A stretch of 64,000 nucleotides of DNA from Cubamyces lactineus (lineage: Eukaryota > Basidiomycota > Agaricomycetes > Polyporales > Polyporaceae), in NCBI GenBank assembly GCA_022376465.1, contig JACDTU010000002.1, positions 744,001 through 808,000 on the forward strand. Reading direction: 5' to 3'. The position numbers and the translations under genes were made by a program. The notes below the pieces were generated by a model. The model saw only the letters and a program-made list of their open reading frames with translations. It had not been told where the DNA came from and searched no databases. Each line of letters opens with the position of its first letter. The first letter of the stretch is position 1. Shown here piece after piece: positions 11,759-23,629 of the stretch.

Positions 11759-14516
11759 ATGGCCAAAGTACAGTGCGCAGAGGAGTTCTACATGGCAAAC
11801 GGTACGTTCGCCCGAACACTCTTGACGTGTTTAGTTCAGCCATTCACCGCGACGCGTCCCCCTGAACAGGAGCCCTCAAACACTTCAGACCTACCCAGGC
11901 AAGCATCCCTCCTCGTGAGGTCAATTACCGTCTTCAGCTTCCCAGTGATGTGCCAGTGCACATACACGCTTTAGTAAGTCGACCGTGCACAACAAATGGC
12001 CGTCTTGGAGCTCACCTTCCCACGCAGAATCCCCTTGCCTTCCTCCTCCGTGCTGCACAAGTCTACCCGAACAAGCTAGCGCTAGTGCATCCAGATGTAC
12101 AGCATCCTGTGATATACTCATATGGTGTCTGGTGCGTTTGGTCCCCCTGTGTGCAAGAAATCGCGTGTAACGTCATACCAGGGCCCAGCGCTGCCAGAAC
12201 TTTGCGTATGCACTCATTGAGGCGGGTATTCAACCGGGCGAGCGCATCGCAGTCATTGCACCTAATATGTGAGTGGTGTCAAATCCCTTTTGTGGATATG
12301 AGAGTCTCACATGGGAACTAGACCTGCCGCTTCTGGTAACAAATCACCTTCCTGCTCCGCGGCATGCGCTGATTCCCCGAAACAGAGGCTTACCACGGAG
12401 TCTTGGGAGCGCGGGCCGTGATATGCTCAATCAACACGCGGCTCACCCACGGCGAAGTCGCGTACATCCTCGAACACAGCGAGGCCAAGCTCATCTTCGT
12501 TGATCACGAGTACACCCATCTTGTCAAGGGCGCCAAAGTTCCGGTCGTTGTAATCAACGACACTGGACGCGAAGATGACCCTTACGAGCAGTTCCTGACT
12601 TCTGGCAGGAAGTTCAGTGGCGAGCGTGGCTGGCCTGGTCTGGAGTGGGAACGCAACGAGGATGCTCCTTGCGCGCTGAATTATACGTACGTACATTTTT
12701 GGTCGCCTTACTCCTCAGGGCACTGACCGGGGCTGCGCCTTAGGTCCGGCACCACAGGAAGAGTAAGCTTCGAACCCAACCTCTCGCGGACAAATCTCCA
12801 TCAATTTACTCATGTATGGTGTTCTGCGATAGCCTAAAGGAGTGGTAACGACATTGCGAGGTAAGGCGATCAGTGATTTCGTCGTCTCAAGCAGACATTC
12901 TCATTTGGCTACTTCCCAGGCTCGTATCTCGCGGCCATTGCGAATGCGTATGAAACTGGGTCGGTCGAAAACCTCTTCTCACTGTAGTTCGGACAGGTGG
13001 CTGACTGTACGCAGTATGAACCGTGATTCGACTTACCTTTGGTGAGCACCTGAACGTACAGCCACTCATCCAGCAGCGGATCGACTTACTAGAACGCCTT
13101 TGGTTAGGATCTTGCCAATGTTCCACGCTAGCGGGTGGTGTTACCCGTGGGCGATTACCTTCGCTGCGGCTGCACAGGCGAGTCGCAGTGGCGTCATGCA
13201 ATTTTTCAGTCGCGAAATCTTACCGTAAACGCCGACGTCGCAGATAACCCTTCGCACTGTATCCTATCCGCTGATTTGGAACCACCTTCTTAACTCCGCT
13301 GTTACACATTATTGCGGCGCGCCGACTGTACAGGTATGGATGACTTACAACGCGGTGTATGGGTCTTTCTGAAACGAAGTTTGTAGATTGGGTTGATCAA
13401 CGCGCCGCAGGCGAGGCGCCTTGACAGGCCTGTTCATGCTATTATTGCTGGATCGGCGCCAACTGCTCATCTCATCGGCGAGTTGGAGAAGATCAACATT
13501 AAGCCCATCCATGTGTATGGGCTCACGTGCGTATCCTAAGGTCTTGTGGAAGGCAGTTTAAACTGACATGTGTTGTTCCCGCTTGATCTTTACAGAGAGG
13601 TGAGCCTACTTTGTCGAGTGAGGTTGCTTTTTCTGACGTCGTTGCGCGTTACCAGACCTACGGTCCCTCCACCAAGTGCTATTATCAACCACACTGGATG
13701 TCCCTCTCGCTGGAGGAGCGCGCGAAGCTGCTGGCTCGACAGGGACACAGCTTTGCAACTGCGGAAGATGCTCGCGTCGTCTTCCAGCCCAAGGAAGGGG
13801 AGAGCCCAGACGCGCCTCTCGTGGACGTACCCAAGGACGGGAAGACGATGGGCGAGATCGTGTTCCGCGGCAACATCGTGATGAAGGAGTACTTCAAGGA
13901 TCCCGAGGCAACGCGCAAAGCGTTCCGTGGAGGTTACTTCAACACCGGGGATCTCGCCGTATGGCATCCAGATGGTTACATTGCGGTACAGGATCGCAGC
14001 AAGGACATCATCATCTCGGGCGGAGAGGTTTGTTCGTTTCCTAAGTCTGCAAGGGGTGTTGTAGCTGAGTGTGACGTGAACGCCAGAACGCATCGAGTTT
14101 GGCTATCGAACAAGGTGAGGCCGCTTGCCACCAGCTTCCGCCTGGACCTATGCTGATTGATCTGACTAGAGCTGGCGTCACATCCTGACGTGCTTGAGGT
14201 GTCCGTCGTCGCCCGCCCGCATCCTAAGTGGGGCGAGCGCCCAATGGCCTTTGTGATCCTGCACCCACAGAAGGCCGCGAAGTGGAAGGGACGCCATGCC
14301 GAGTTCGAGCAGGACTTGAAGAAGCATGCCCGTGGGCGGCTGCCTGGCTTCGCGTGCCCCGAATGGGTCTCCGTGGTCGATGAATTGCCCGTAAGTCGCA
14401 GTTTACTCTGGAAGCTCTTCATCGCCGATTGACTGAGCACCGGCGGTTTTTTCGCAGAAAACGTCGACGGGCAAGATCCAGAAGGTCGCACTGCGCAAAC
14501 TGGTTGCGAAGCTTTA
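11759..14516 (+). CDS. Acyl-CoA synthetase (AMP-binding ligase) with peroxisomal PTS1 tail
   Basis: Member of the ANL adenylating superfamily, predicted to activate a fatty or other carboxylic acid to its CoA thioester through an acyl-adenylate. The ATP-binding P-loop NYTSGTTGR is interrupted by an intron and continues PKGVVTTLRG (12680-12862). Further blocks are LPMFHASGWCYPWAITFAAA (about 13110-13175), VYGLT, a YGP element at 13651, and YFNTGDLAVWHPDGYIAVQD with RSKDIIISGGE at 13936-14028. The C-terminal lysine motif is KTSTGKIQK near 14459-14483. The protein ends RKLVAKL; the final AKL fits a PTS1 peroxisomal import signal, so action in fatty-acid activation in peroxisomes is inferred. There are about ten introns, one of them GC-AG. 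A second in-frame ATG at 11792 is an alternative start, because a TATA-like run sits only 25 bp before 11759. Confidence 0.9.
13178..13243 (+). other. GC-AG intron in the acyl-CoA synthetase gene
   Basis: The exon ending in AAAAQ (GCT GCA CAG at 13169-13177) is followed by GCGAGT, and the next exon opens at 13244 with ATAACCCTTCGC, giving ITLRTVSYPLIW in frame. No GT donor nearby keeps this frame. CAG|GC(G/A)AGT is the consensus for rare GC-AG introns, so this 66 nt intron probably uses a GC donor. Confidence 0.65.
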
Positions 14517-14844
14517 AGCTACGAGTGATCGTGAGCTTCATAGAGTGCGGGTATACATTGCGGATCTATTCAGCCATAATGGCACATGGATCAAAGAGTA
14601 ATGCTTGGACGGATGGAGACTATCTGTATAGTAGGAATAACTTTGCGTGCTTGATTCTGGTGAGACGAGATACGAGTGCGTAGAGTATGCGTCTGTGAAG
14701 CATGAGAGTGCAGATCGCAAAACCGTGCGGAGTGGACGATGCAGTATCCGTGGGATAGGAAACAACGGGAGAGGTGGAGAGTACGTATGCACAGGCTAAT
14801 AGATACAGCGAGGTGTCGCGAGAGATAGATCAGAGTAACGTTCG
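14517..14844. other. Convergent 3' intergenic region
   Basis: Short space between the stop codons of the acyl-CoA synthetase (+) and RCC1 (-). It should hold both 3' UTRs and polyadenylation sites. I see no gene in it. Confidence 0.5.
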
Positions 14845-16616
14845 TCAGGCTGTGGGCTTGCCGCCGCCAGGATTTCCCGAATTTGGTGCAGCTACAGGAA
14901 TGGGTTCTTGGTCTTTGCTACGGAGCAGCGCAAGACAGTGCTGCCCGCCGCACGACGAGTAGACGGCCGCCCACTTGCCTCCCGTCTTGCGTACGACGAC
15001 CGCAGGGGTCTTCTGGAAGTCCAAATCTTCGCCGAGCCCTAGCTCGCCGACGACTTGTCTGCCCCAAGCATACATCGCGCCGCCTTCAGTGATCGCCAAG
15101 TTGTTGTTCGTCCCCACAGAGATATGGACAACCCGGTCCTCCATGTCTGGGAACTTGACTTGGACAGGCTCGGCCAAGAAGTCGGGGTATTTCCGATCGA
15201 CGAGCGCTTCATCGTCGTCCGCGAGTCCTAGGCGGCCTTCTTCGGACAGGCCGCACGCGTAGACACGACCGTCCGAGGTGAGGAAGAGTGTGTGAAGGTC
15301 GCCACCAGCAATCTGGACGACCGTCGCCCCGCCAAGCTCCTCCTTGCTCAAACCGATGACGCGTTTGGGCGCGTGAACTTCCCGGTCGATGTTAGGGTCA
15401 GAGACGCCAGTACCCGTTTGGCCCTTGGAGTTGACGCCCCAGCCCCATGTGTTGCCGTCTTCGTCGACGGCGAAAGAGTGGTTGTTCCCAGCACCAACGA
15501 CAGTGGCCTTGCGCGCACGGGTGCCCAGGACAATCTTCTCCGGTGCAGTGCCGCTGATTTTCCGACGCTCGATGACACGGCGACCCAATTGGCCTTCCTC
15601 TCCGGTACCCAGGGTGTAAATGTTCCCATGGGTCGTCAGCAGGATGAGGTGGTTGTTTCCGGCTGCAGCAGAAACCCACTTCTCGTCCTTCAGCTCGAGA
15701 AGAGGAACGGGCTTATATTGCTTCTTGGCATGGCTCGAGAAACCAACAAGGCCTTGGTTGCCCTGAAAGACCCGTCAAACCATGAATGAAGGGTAATGTG
15801 GCTATTTGTACGTACTGCGAAAGCACCCCAAGCACGAAGCTCGCCCTCGTTGCTGATAGCTGCGGAAAAGCTGTCACCGGCCACGATCTTGACGGCACGG
15901 AAGCCCTCTTCGATGAGGCTATGAATCGGGACAGGTTTCCAGACGGGATCCTTGGTCTTTTCATCGACTTCTATCGAGTATGCGTCGTTGCTCGGGTCGG
16001 GAATGTTGACGGTGACACGACCCAAAGCACCGTTGTCGTTGGTTCCGCACGACCAGATCTATGAAATCGTCAATTTTTGTACCTATAAACACACATTGTA
16101 TCAAATATTGCTCACCGTGCCCTTCTCGTCCAACAACAACGTGTGAAGACCGCCAGCAGCGACCGACTCCAGCCCAGCACCGTCGTCGCCAAACGCACCC
16201 TCCTCAATTTTCTCTGCGACGAAGACATTCTTACGGGGCTTGCTGATCTCCTGATTGTACTCTATGACAAGCTGGCTCATCTCGCCTGAACCCCATGTGA
16301 ATAAGTTTAGCGGCGGACGATAGTGTTGGGGAATGGCTGGAAGAGCATTAATGCCTGGTGGTGGAGCTCTCCGGACTCGCGCGGGAGCCTTGCCCTTCTC
16401 AGGCTTGAGTTTCTCGCCAGCACTAGCTTTCGTCTTGCCGTTGACTCTGTCGTTGATTTTAGTGGTATCGATGTTGGCTGGAGCAGCGCGGAGGACGCGT
16501 TTGGTTGCAGGGGCAGCCTTCTCGCCATCGGGCGAGGCGGCGCGCTTCGTCGCGCGTGCGCGTGGTGCTGCTGCGATGTCTGCGGTGCTGGCCGCGCGTC
16601 CACGTCTAGGCGGCAT
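14845..16616 (-). CDS. RCC1: RCC1, Ran guanine nucleotide exchange factor
   Basis: RCC1 (yeast Srm1/Prp20, fission yeast Pim1) is the chromatin-bound exchange factor that produces Ran-GTP for nuclear transport and spindle assembly. The N-terminus from 16616 is basic and NLS-like (MPPRRGRAASTADI, then ATKRAASPDGEKAAPATKR). The seven-bladed propeller repeats follow: LNLFTWGSGEMSQL, VAAGGLHTLLLDEKGT, KIVAGDSFSAAISNEGELRA, AGNNHLILLTTHGNIYTLG, GAGNNHSFAVDEDGNTWGWG, IAGGDLHTLFLTSDGRVYAC, ISVGTNNNLAITEGGAMYAW and SCGGQHCLAL. The first repeats bear the hallmark G-G-x-H-(T/S) and WG patterns. The stop is at 14845-14847. The longest exon covers about 14845-15760. It is divergent from the SAP-kinase gene. 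Confidence 0.93.
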
Positions 16617-17236
16617 GGCTGGAGGCGCGAAGGGAGATGGTGGAGGTAGAGGAGAGAGACGTGGAGGCGCGCGAGGCTGACAGTCTGCGAAGACGAGTGG
16701 AGGCGGATAAGCGCGAGCCGCCGAAAAAGTTGAACGGCGCGCGTGACGTGAGCGCGAGTCCACCAAGTCACATGAAAATCACGTGGCTGGTGGCCAACTT
16801 GCTTGGTCATGTTTGGTCGCCGAACATACCAGCCAAACTCGGCCAAACAGCCCGACGCTGTGGACGACAACGACGACGACGAAGACCCCTACGACACTCT
16901 TAGCCATCTCGACTCCGTCTGCGCCTCTTCTCGAAGTACTGGCACGGCCAGACGGACTCCGATACTTCTCGTTCGACTGGCATGGCCCAAAGGCGAACCA
17001 ACCCCAGGACAGCATCTCTCCCAGACACTGCCATCCTCTCTCGTCGCAAACTCCAAGCCCGACGCGCTTCCAAGTCCCGCAGACGCGTCTTGTCGCTTGC
17101 AGAGCCATATCTCCGGTCAGATAACCTCTCGCACGCGTCCAGCAGCTCTCCACCCTCATCGCGTCCGGTCCTCGTCCCACTTCACTTCAACCTCCGCCGT
17201 TTGCCTTCTCGTATCCTCTCCGACCACAAAGGCGAC
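16617..17236. promoter_or_regulatory. Divergent promoter region between RCC1 and the SAP-kinase
   Basis: The space contains TGACGTGA (CRE-like) at 16744-16751 and a perfect E-box CACGTG at 16780-16785. An open frame from 16803 encodes an acidic stretch (DDNDDDEDPYD) and another from 16982 runs in frame into the kinase start at 17237. Part of this region may therefore be coding sequence of a longer kinase N-terminus rather than promoter. Confidence 0.4.
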
Positions 17237-20200
17237 ATGCGCGATGCTGGAAATGGCTACGACGTCTCTATTGGCATGAAGCGTAAACGCGTCGTGAGCG
17301 GTAGTGAGAACGCCTCTAATGCCAGAGGCGCCCGTTCTACTAGCCGCGCCAAGCGCCGCAAAGCCATGTCCGACTCGAGCGAGGAGGAACATGCTAGTGG
17401 GATGGATGTTGACGAGCAGGGCAGTTGGGATCAATCGGACAATTCCGATGACGACGGGGCTCTCGATTCGTGTACGCACAGTCCATTTACCCCGCGCCTC
17501 GTGCTTTGTTCACTCTATTGCAGCTGATAGCTATCTCATCAATGAGGCCCCTTCCCGCCGCCTTCTCCGCCTGCGCAAGGATGAACTCGTGCGCCTTTAC
17601 AGGGCCGCAGGTCTGACCGAAGATGCCGAGCTACTCACGAAACCAGAGATCGTCGATTGTATCATAGCCGCCCGTGACGATGTCGCCGATCTCCCCCCGT
17701 CCTCCCCTGGATTGGGTGATAGTGGCTCCAGTGACTATTCCTCGGACGGCGGCAATGTTGCTGGAGGCGAAGAGACAGACTTCGGGCATCGGTTCAAAAA
17801 CGGCCTCAGAAGGAGGGCAACACTGCACGATCTTGGACGCCCTTCTCGCAAACATATGCAAGATAGATGTTTGTCCTTGAGTCATCTTGAGCACCAAGCT
17901 AGCGACCTTTCACCCTCAAGTCGAAAGCGGAGACGTGGTTCCGAAGATATGCTTGTTGTTCATCCGCCCAACGGTATCTCGACGAGAAGGTCAGTCACTG
18001 CATCTTTCTTGCATACTGGTCTGCTAGATCTCCAATGCAGAAGGGGTTCTAGCAATGCGTCTTCAAGTCGTTCCTCACCTGCATCGTCGACACCTTCGAC
18101 ATCGTTGCCCTCTCCTCCGGCTACTCGTCTCCGTACTCGCAAAGCATCCGGCGAAATTGCTCCTCAGCCAATCTCCTCTAGCAAGGGCAAGGGCAAGGGC
18201 AAACACGTTGGCTTCAGCGAGGCCGTGGAAGTCAGCAGGCTCCCGTCTCCCGAGCCTGAGGAGAGCGACTTGACAGACCTCACCGAGGTCGAGAGTTCCT
18301 TGAGCCAAATCAACCCCAGCCCTCGTCGCCTCCGTAGCAAAGGCTCCATGACGAAACTTGCTCAGGAACGACGACGTCCGAATGACTCTACTGCCGACAA
18401 TAGTCGTAGGGTCACACCAATGCGTAAGGCAAAAGGGAAGGTCGGCAACCTTCACGAGAGCACAGACGAAGAGGGAGACGAGGAGGACGAGCTCTTATCG
18501 AGTGGTACCGAAGGGGACGATGTTGATGAGCTCAATGAATCTCCGTCCCCAACGGCAACCCCACGAGCCAAATCTGCACCTCGCGCTCGCCACACGCCAG
18601 TAAAGAACCGGTTGCGCACTCGTCATCTACAAACACATACACCCCCAAGCGATGGCGACGATGAAGACAGCGAGGAAGAAGGGACAGTTGTAGTTGACGA
18701 CGACGGTGAGGACGAAGGAGAGGGTGGGGGAAGTGAGGATGAGGACGAGGTCGAGGAGGAGACATTGCTAGCCGAGCCGCGCAAGCTGAGGAATGGCAAG
18801 ATTGTAGGAGACGGCGACGCTGAGGAGGAGATTGACGAAGAGGAAGAGGTTGACGACGACGACGAAGAGGAGGAGGAAGAGGAAGCAGCTGATGACAGCG
18901 AGTCAACTGGATCGACTGCCGATGAGGTTGATGCTGAGGACGGTGAAGAGAGCGATGAACCAATGGACGACGATGGTATGTGTTACCTTCCGCGGATGTC
19001 GGCGTATGTGTGTACTGAAGTCGTGGCAGTTGATTTGACCGTCGCAACTGCGAAGACCTTGGTTCGTATGCGGCGCGATGACCTCGTGCGTTTATGCAAA
19101 ACGCGCGATATCGACACGAGCGGCACCAAGCCCCAGTTGGCCGAAGCGCTACTTCAGTGGCGCGATAAGCATTGTAGTGAAGCTGCGACATCTTGTCCTT
19201 CCTCCACTGGGACTGCACGTCCACCCTCCACTGCTCGTGCTCCTCGCCGGCGCAAGACCCGTTCTAAATCCGGTTCAGGGGGCCGCCCAAGTGGTACGCC
19301 CCCTGTACTTCTGCGTTCGCATGTCCACATGGACGAGCCTCGCACGCCTCCATTATCCGGGAGGCAGAAGGAGAAGGAAGCGGAAGGGGAGTTGGAACTC
19401 GATCTTGAAAGCCTAGGCCTGGAAGACCGTGAGATTCCGCCTGAAAAGCTCACAAAACTCGAAAAGATTGGAAGTGGAGGCTTCAAGGACGTATTCATCG
19501 GCAAGTTCAAAGGCCGCCGGGTCGCCATCGCAGAATTCCGGGGAACGTTGAGCGCAAGTAAGTGTGCTCCGTCCCATATGCTGTAACTTCGATCATTGAC
19601 ATGCTGTATACAGTGGACATCAAGGAACTGAAGTTGCTTGGCGATTTCGATCATCCAAACATCGTTCGCTTCGTGAGTGTTGCTGGCCTTTTTGATTCTA
19701 ACACAGCTCTAATCCTTGCAATAGCTCGGGGTAAGCATTCCGGAGAATACGAAAGAGACCCCCGTCATGATCGTCAGCGAGCTATGCTCGAACGGCGACC
19801 TCTTCGACTACATTCGAAACGTCAATCCCCCATCCCTCTATCGTGTGGTGAGTTTTAGCCGTAATTGCTATATGCCACCCGAGAACTGACACTGTCCAGC
19901 TTTCTATCATGCTCGACATCGCTCGAGGTCTTGAGTACTTGCACACCCGGAAGCCATCCGTGATACATCGTGACTGCAAGTCCTCGAACATTCTCATCAC
20001 CTCACGAGGTGTTGCAAAGATAACCGACTTCGGCTTGGCCAAAGTTAAGGAGTCGACGCGTTCGATGGTGCGCAGTGTCGTCGGCACTGTCAACTGGCAA
20101 GCGCCGGAACTATGGCATCCACATCCGAAGTACAATCACAAGGTCGACGTGTTCTCTTGTGCTATGGTGTACTGGGAGATCATGCAGTGGCACAATCCGA

Positions 20201-20472
20201 ATAAGAAGTATCCTTGGGAAGGTATGAACGAGCATGCTATCTATGATGCGGTCGGCGCGAAGAAGCAGAGGTGCGTGTTCAATTGTCGCACCACCAGTAG
20301 GATGCTATCTCATGTACAATTGCCTAGACCATCTGTATCTGGTCTGCGCAAATTGTGGTGTCCGGAGATTGTGGATCTGGTCGAGCGCATGTGGCAACAC
20401 GATCCTCAAGATCGACCCACCATGACCGAAGTTGTCCACGAACTTGAGCACCTCGTTAAACGATACCGATAG
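17237..20472 (+). CDS. TKL-like protein kinase with two SAP-like motifs and a long acidic linker
   Basis: A large, probably nuclear protein. The N-terminus is basic (GMKRKRVV, TSRAKRRKAMS). A first SAP-like helix-turn-helix follows (LRLRKDELVRLYRAAGL, near 17560-17615), then a Ser/Pro-rich region, a very acidic run (about 18640-18970), and a second SAP motif (KTLVRMRRDDLVRLCKTRDI with DTSGTKPQLAEALL, near 19055-19150). SAP motifs bind DNA. The C-terminal kinase domain begins KLTKLEKIGSGGFKDVFIGK, has HRDCKSSNIL (catalytic loop), TDFGLAKV, and GTVNWQAPELWH, and ends in LVKRYR before the stop at 20470-20472. Where most kinases have VAIK, this one reads RRVAIAEFRG, so the ATP-anchoring lysine is missing from its usual place. 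The start is uncertain: an in-frame ATG at 16982 would add 85 residues. Function is unknown; a chromatin-linked signalling role is inference. Confidence 0.82.
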
Positions 20473-21021
20473 CCGTGACCGTTCGCGTGCATACCCCATT
20501 CCCTGCTCTTGTTCTTGGAAATACCACACGATGTCATCTGCGAGCCATCCTGGACCTCCCTGCACTACAAAGCATCGCACTCACTACAACTGATCTCCAT
20601 ATCATCCGTACTTCCCTCACCCGTCGTCTTACACTTCACGGTCGTTTGCATCGCATTGGGACACATGATTATGCACTATGTCTTCTACTTCATGCTCGCT
20701 CCGTAGCGTCCTGCCGTGCTCATGGATGGGCCGCTTGGAGGTTACTCTGTACCCCCGATCACATTCCTCGTCTTGTCGGTTTGTCTGTATAGCACTTGAC
20801 CATGTCGTACGCGTCTAGCTCTAGGATCTTGCCCTCAATCACCTACTCACCATTGCAATCATCGCTTTAAATCCATCTCATTGTATCGTAGCCCACTCCG
20901 CAATGCATTATGTTACAAAGGTCTAGATCGTAGCAGGCCCAACAACAGTGGTAGTATCCTGACGATATTATTGTGAGCTGTTGTTACACGGGATCCTGTT
21001 GTGCATACACTTCGTGTTTCG
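20473..21021. other. Convergent 3' intergenic region
   Basis: Between the stops of the SAP-kinase (+) and the F-box-like gene (-). The sequence is pyrimidine-rich after the kinase stop and has no open frame that looks like a gene. Confidence 0.4.
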
Positions 21022-22518
21022 TCACGGAAACCTTGCTGCTAACTGCTCCATCCATTCCGGATCATCGTAATCCACCTCGTACATGTAGTCCCTGACCTTG
21101 AGGCCGACCGCAGTTGGCATCTCCTCCACCATTGTTTGGACGGTTGTATCGTCCCTGCGTACCCTGAACCAGACCGATCCCAGACGCTCCTCGTCCCACA
21201 CGGGCTCGTCTTCGCGCGTCGAGCGGCCGTCCGTGAAGGAAATCCCGACGAATTGTAGACGCGTGTTTCGCCTAGCAATGCTGTTTGCGATCTCCTCAAT
21301 CTCCTCCGACGGGTCGGCGAGTTGATAGAACGCCCGGATGCAGAGGAAAACAACAGTCAGCATGGGATAGGAGGAGAGGTGCAATATCATGTATTTCTGT
21401 CATTCCGTCAATTAGTACACGCGCAGCGACACGATGCAATATTATACACGCACCCTGGGATGGCCGGAGAGTTCGAGGAGCCTAACGTCAAGGAAACACA
21501 GGTCGGAAGCAATTACCGGCAGCCGGGTCCAGAAGAGATTGTCCGCGTCAATCGTGTACGCGCAGGAAAGCACGCGAGGGTTCATGCGATTCACCGCCGC
21601 AATCGCCTCGGCCGAGTAGCCTCCGCGGAGGACATCGAGGTCGAGCCACCGCACACGAGACGAGAGGGGCCAGACTATGAGATCCCGGGCGTCGATGTGG
21701 GCTTCGTCCAGTGTCGGCCAGCATTTGTCAATCTCGGTTGGGAGGAGATTGGGATGGGTGAAGTATGGATAGTGCCGCGTATTCGTGAATGTGAGATGTT
21801 TGACGTTCGGGAAGACTGTCGCAGCCAGTGACATAGGTATGTACGTGGTGTGCAGCGCGAGGGCGTGCACAGAAGGAATGATGACAGTCGCACCGGGCGT
21901 TGTTACGATTCTGTCGAACATCCGGGAGATCGTGAGCGACTGGAGTTGGTGGTACTGCGCCAGCTTGCCGAAGAAGTTGCCGAAGGCAAGCTTGGTGGAG
22001 TGGTAGATCATGTCGAGCGTGAGCTGTCGAAGGCGGCGGGATTGCATACCGGTTGCGATCAAAGATAGCTCGGGCCCACCCTCAAGTAGTGTCAGGTCCG
22101 CAAGCCGTAGTAAGGACATCAGATTCGTCTGGATGCGCATGTCGACTTTGTTAAGATCGCGGATGGCTCCACAGCTGAAGAGCTCCAAGTTGGTGCTCTT
22201 TTCCAGGATGTCCGCGAGAGCCTCAGCCATCTCTTTGGCACGATCATCCGCGTCCCAAGTGACTGTCTTCGTGATGGTTAACGACCTCAGAAAAAGTGGA
22301 CGCGATTCCGTAGCTAGCAGAAAGTCGCGGAACTTGAGCAATTGCTCCGACGAGCGGTTGAGCACGACAGTGTAGAGTGCTGGGTCGAGAGGGAGGGCAT
22401 GCGCAGCTTTGCAAGTGTAGGACAACGAAAGAGCGTCCCGATAGTTCAGGTACGAGATGATGTAGGACAGAGCGTCATGATTCAAAGACAAGAGGTGCAA
22501 CCGGTCCGTTCGGTGCAT
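21022..22518 (-). CDS. F-box-like protein with leucine-rich repeat character
   Basis: The N-terminus (MHRTDRLHLLSLNHDALSYI, then ISYLNYRDALSLSYTCKAAH) matches the F-box pattern of a short L-x-x-L..I..YL core followed by LS.TCK. Such proteins usually act as substrate receptors of SCF ubiquitin ligases through Skp1. The rest has loosely repeated leucine-rich segments (RRLRQLTLDMIYHS, HQLQSLTISRMFD, FPNVKHLTFTNTRHY, RVRWLDLDVLRGGY). One intron near 21390-21450 separates a C-terminal exon ending VDYDDPEWMEQLAARFP. An in-frame ATG at 22605 would add 29 residues (MGACTSLSKWSYS). The substrate is unknown. The family is expanded and fast-evolving in Agaricomycetes, so homologues may be lineage-specific. 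Confidence 0.75.
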
Positions 22519-22605
22519 AGCTTGCCCTAGAATTCTATTCCAACCAACCTTAGCTAGATGCTCTGCACTGTAAGACCATTTAGAGAGTGACGTACACGCC
22601 CCCAT

Positions 22606-23629
22606 TAGACGATCCTAGGTGTATCACGGACTGGGACATCTGGGACATGGTCGGTATCGTGAATTCTAGGAGGAAGTGAGGCGTTAAGCGATTGTCAGTC
22701 AGTCGCTTCAACACCTGATAGGTCATGACATACCGTTCCCTAATCATACACAGAGTTTATAAGGCCCACAGCGAGCCTTTAGACTATGAGTGGCACCTTT
22801 GCTGGAAGTCGCACCGTGACTGGTGCCTCTAGATCTGGTAGCTGCATGAGGAATCCGACCACTAAGGTGGCTGAGCCACTCAGCGGCTATGTAGCGTTTG
22901 GCTATGTTATATTTGTACCACCATCATCACCTTCAATAGCACACCGGCAGCAAACCGCCATCTTCTCCGAAGTCGAGCTCTATGGGCATATAGACGAGTT
23001 TCGCGTCGGTTCACAAGAATGAGAGTGCACGGTTGAGCTTCCCAGCAGAGCTCGCGCCCCTCGACTGGCGAAAGCTAGAGCCGCGTGATCGTGAAGCAAA
23101 AAGGTGAGCGTCGCGAAATCGTGATTCGCAATTCATGCCTATGCTTAATTCCAACGGACTGTACGGTGTTATTTAGTTGAGCAGCAGCAACAATCACACT
23201 ATATAGTATGGTGCAGACTAGGCTAAGTCGGGTGTTAGCGTCCGGGATCTCATTGGCAACTGCCGTATTCTTCGGACTTTCAGCTTCGATTGCTCAGCAT
23301 GAGTAATATGCCCAAAGATTTTCACCCGGAGTGCGCGACTTCACTGGGTTTCCGGTAAGCCATCGCACGCAGTACAGGCGATGATGTTTGTGTTCCAGAA
23401 ACTGCTGAATATGGAAGACCGTCGAATGCCCTCGAAACATTGCACATCTGGAACCTGGCTCCCGCAGGAATGTCATCATCATGAGTCCGGAAGAAGTTGA
23501 ACGCCCCTATATAAAATGCAGGGTTGCTGACGAACATAATCTCCACGCCGTAGTAATAACCTCACGGGTGTCTCGCAAAATCTCTCACAGCATCATTCCC
23601 CTTCTTCGACGTTCACTCACTACGGAAAC
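22606..23629. promoter_or_regulatory. Divergent intergenic region; TATA box before the oxidoreductase
   Basis: About 1 kb between two divergent genes. A clear TATATAAA at 23508-23515 lies about 120 bp upstream of the oxidoreductase ATG at 23630. The remaining sequence has only short open frames without recognisable domains. Confidence 0.5.

Noticed and set aside
18532..19224. 230-codon minus-strand open frame inside the SAP-kinase
   Set aside because: It lies opposite the GAG/GAC-rich acidic tract. Its low-complexity Arg/Gln/Pro product is what the complement of such codons gives, and the plus strand is clearly coding.
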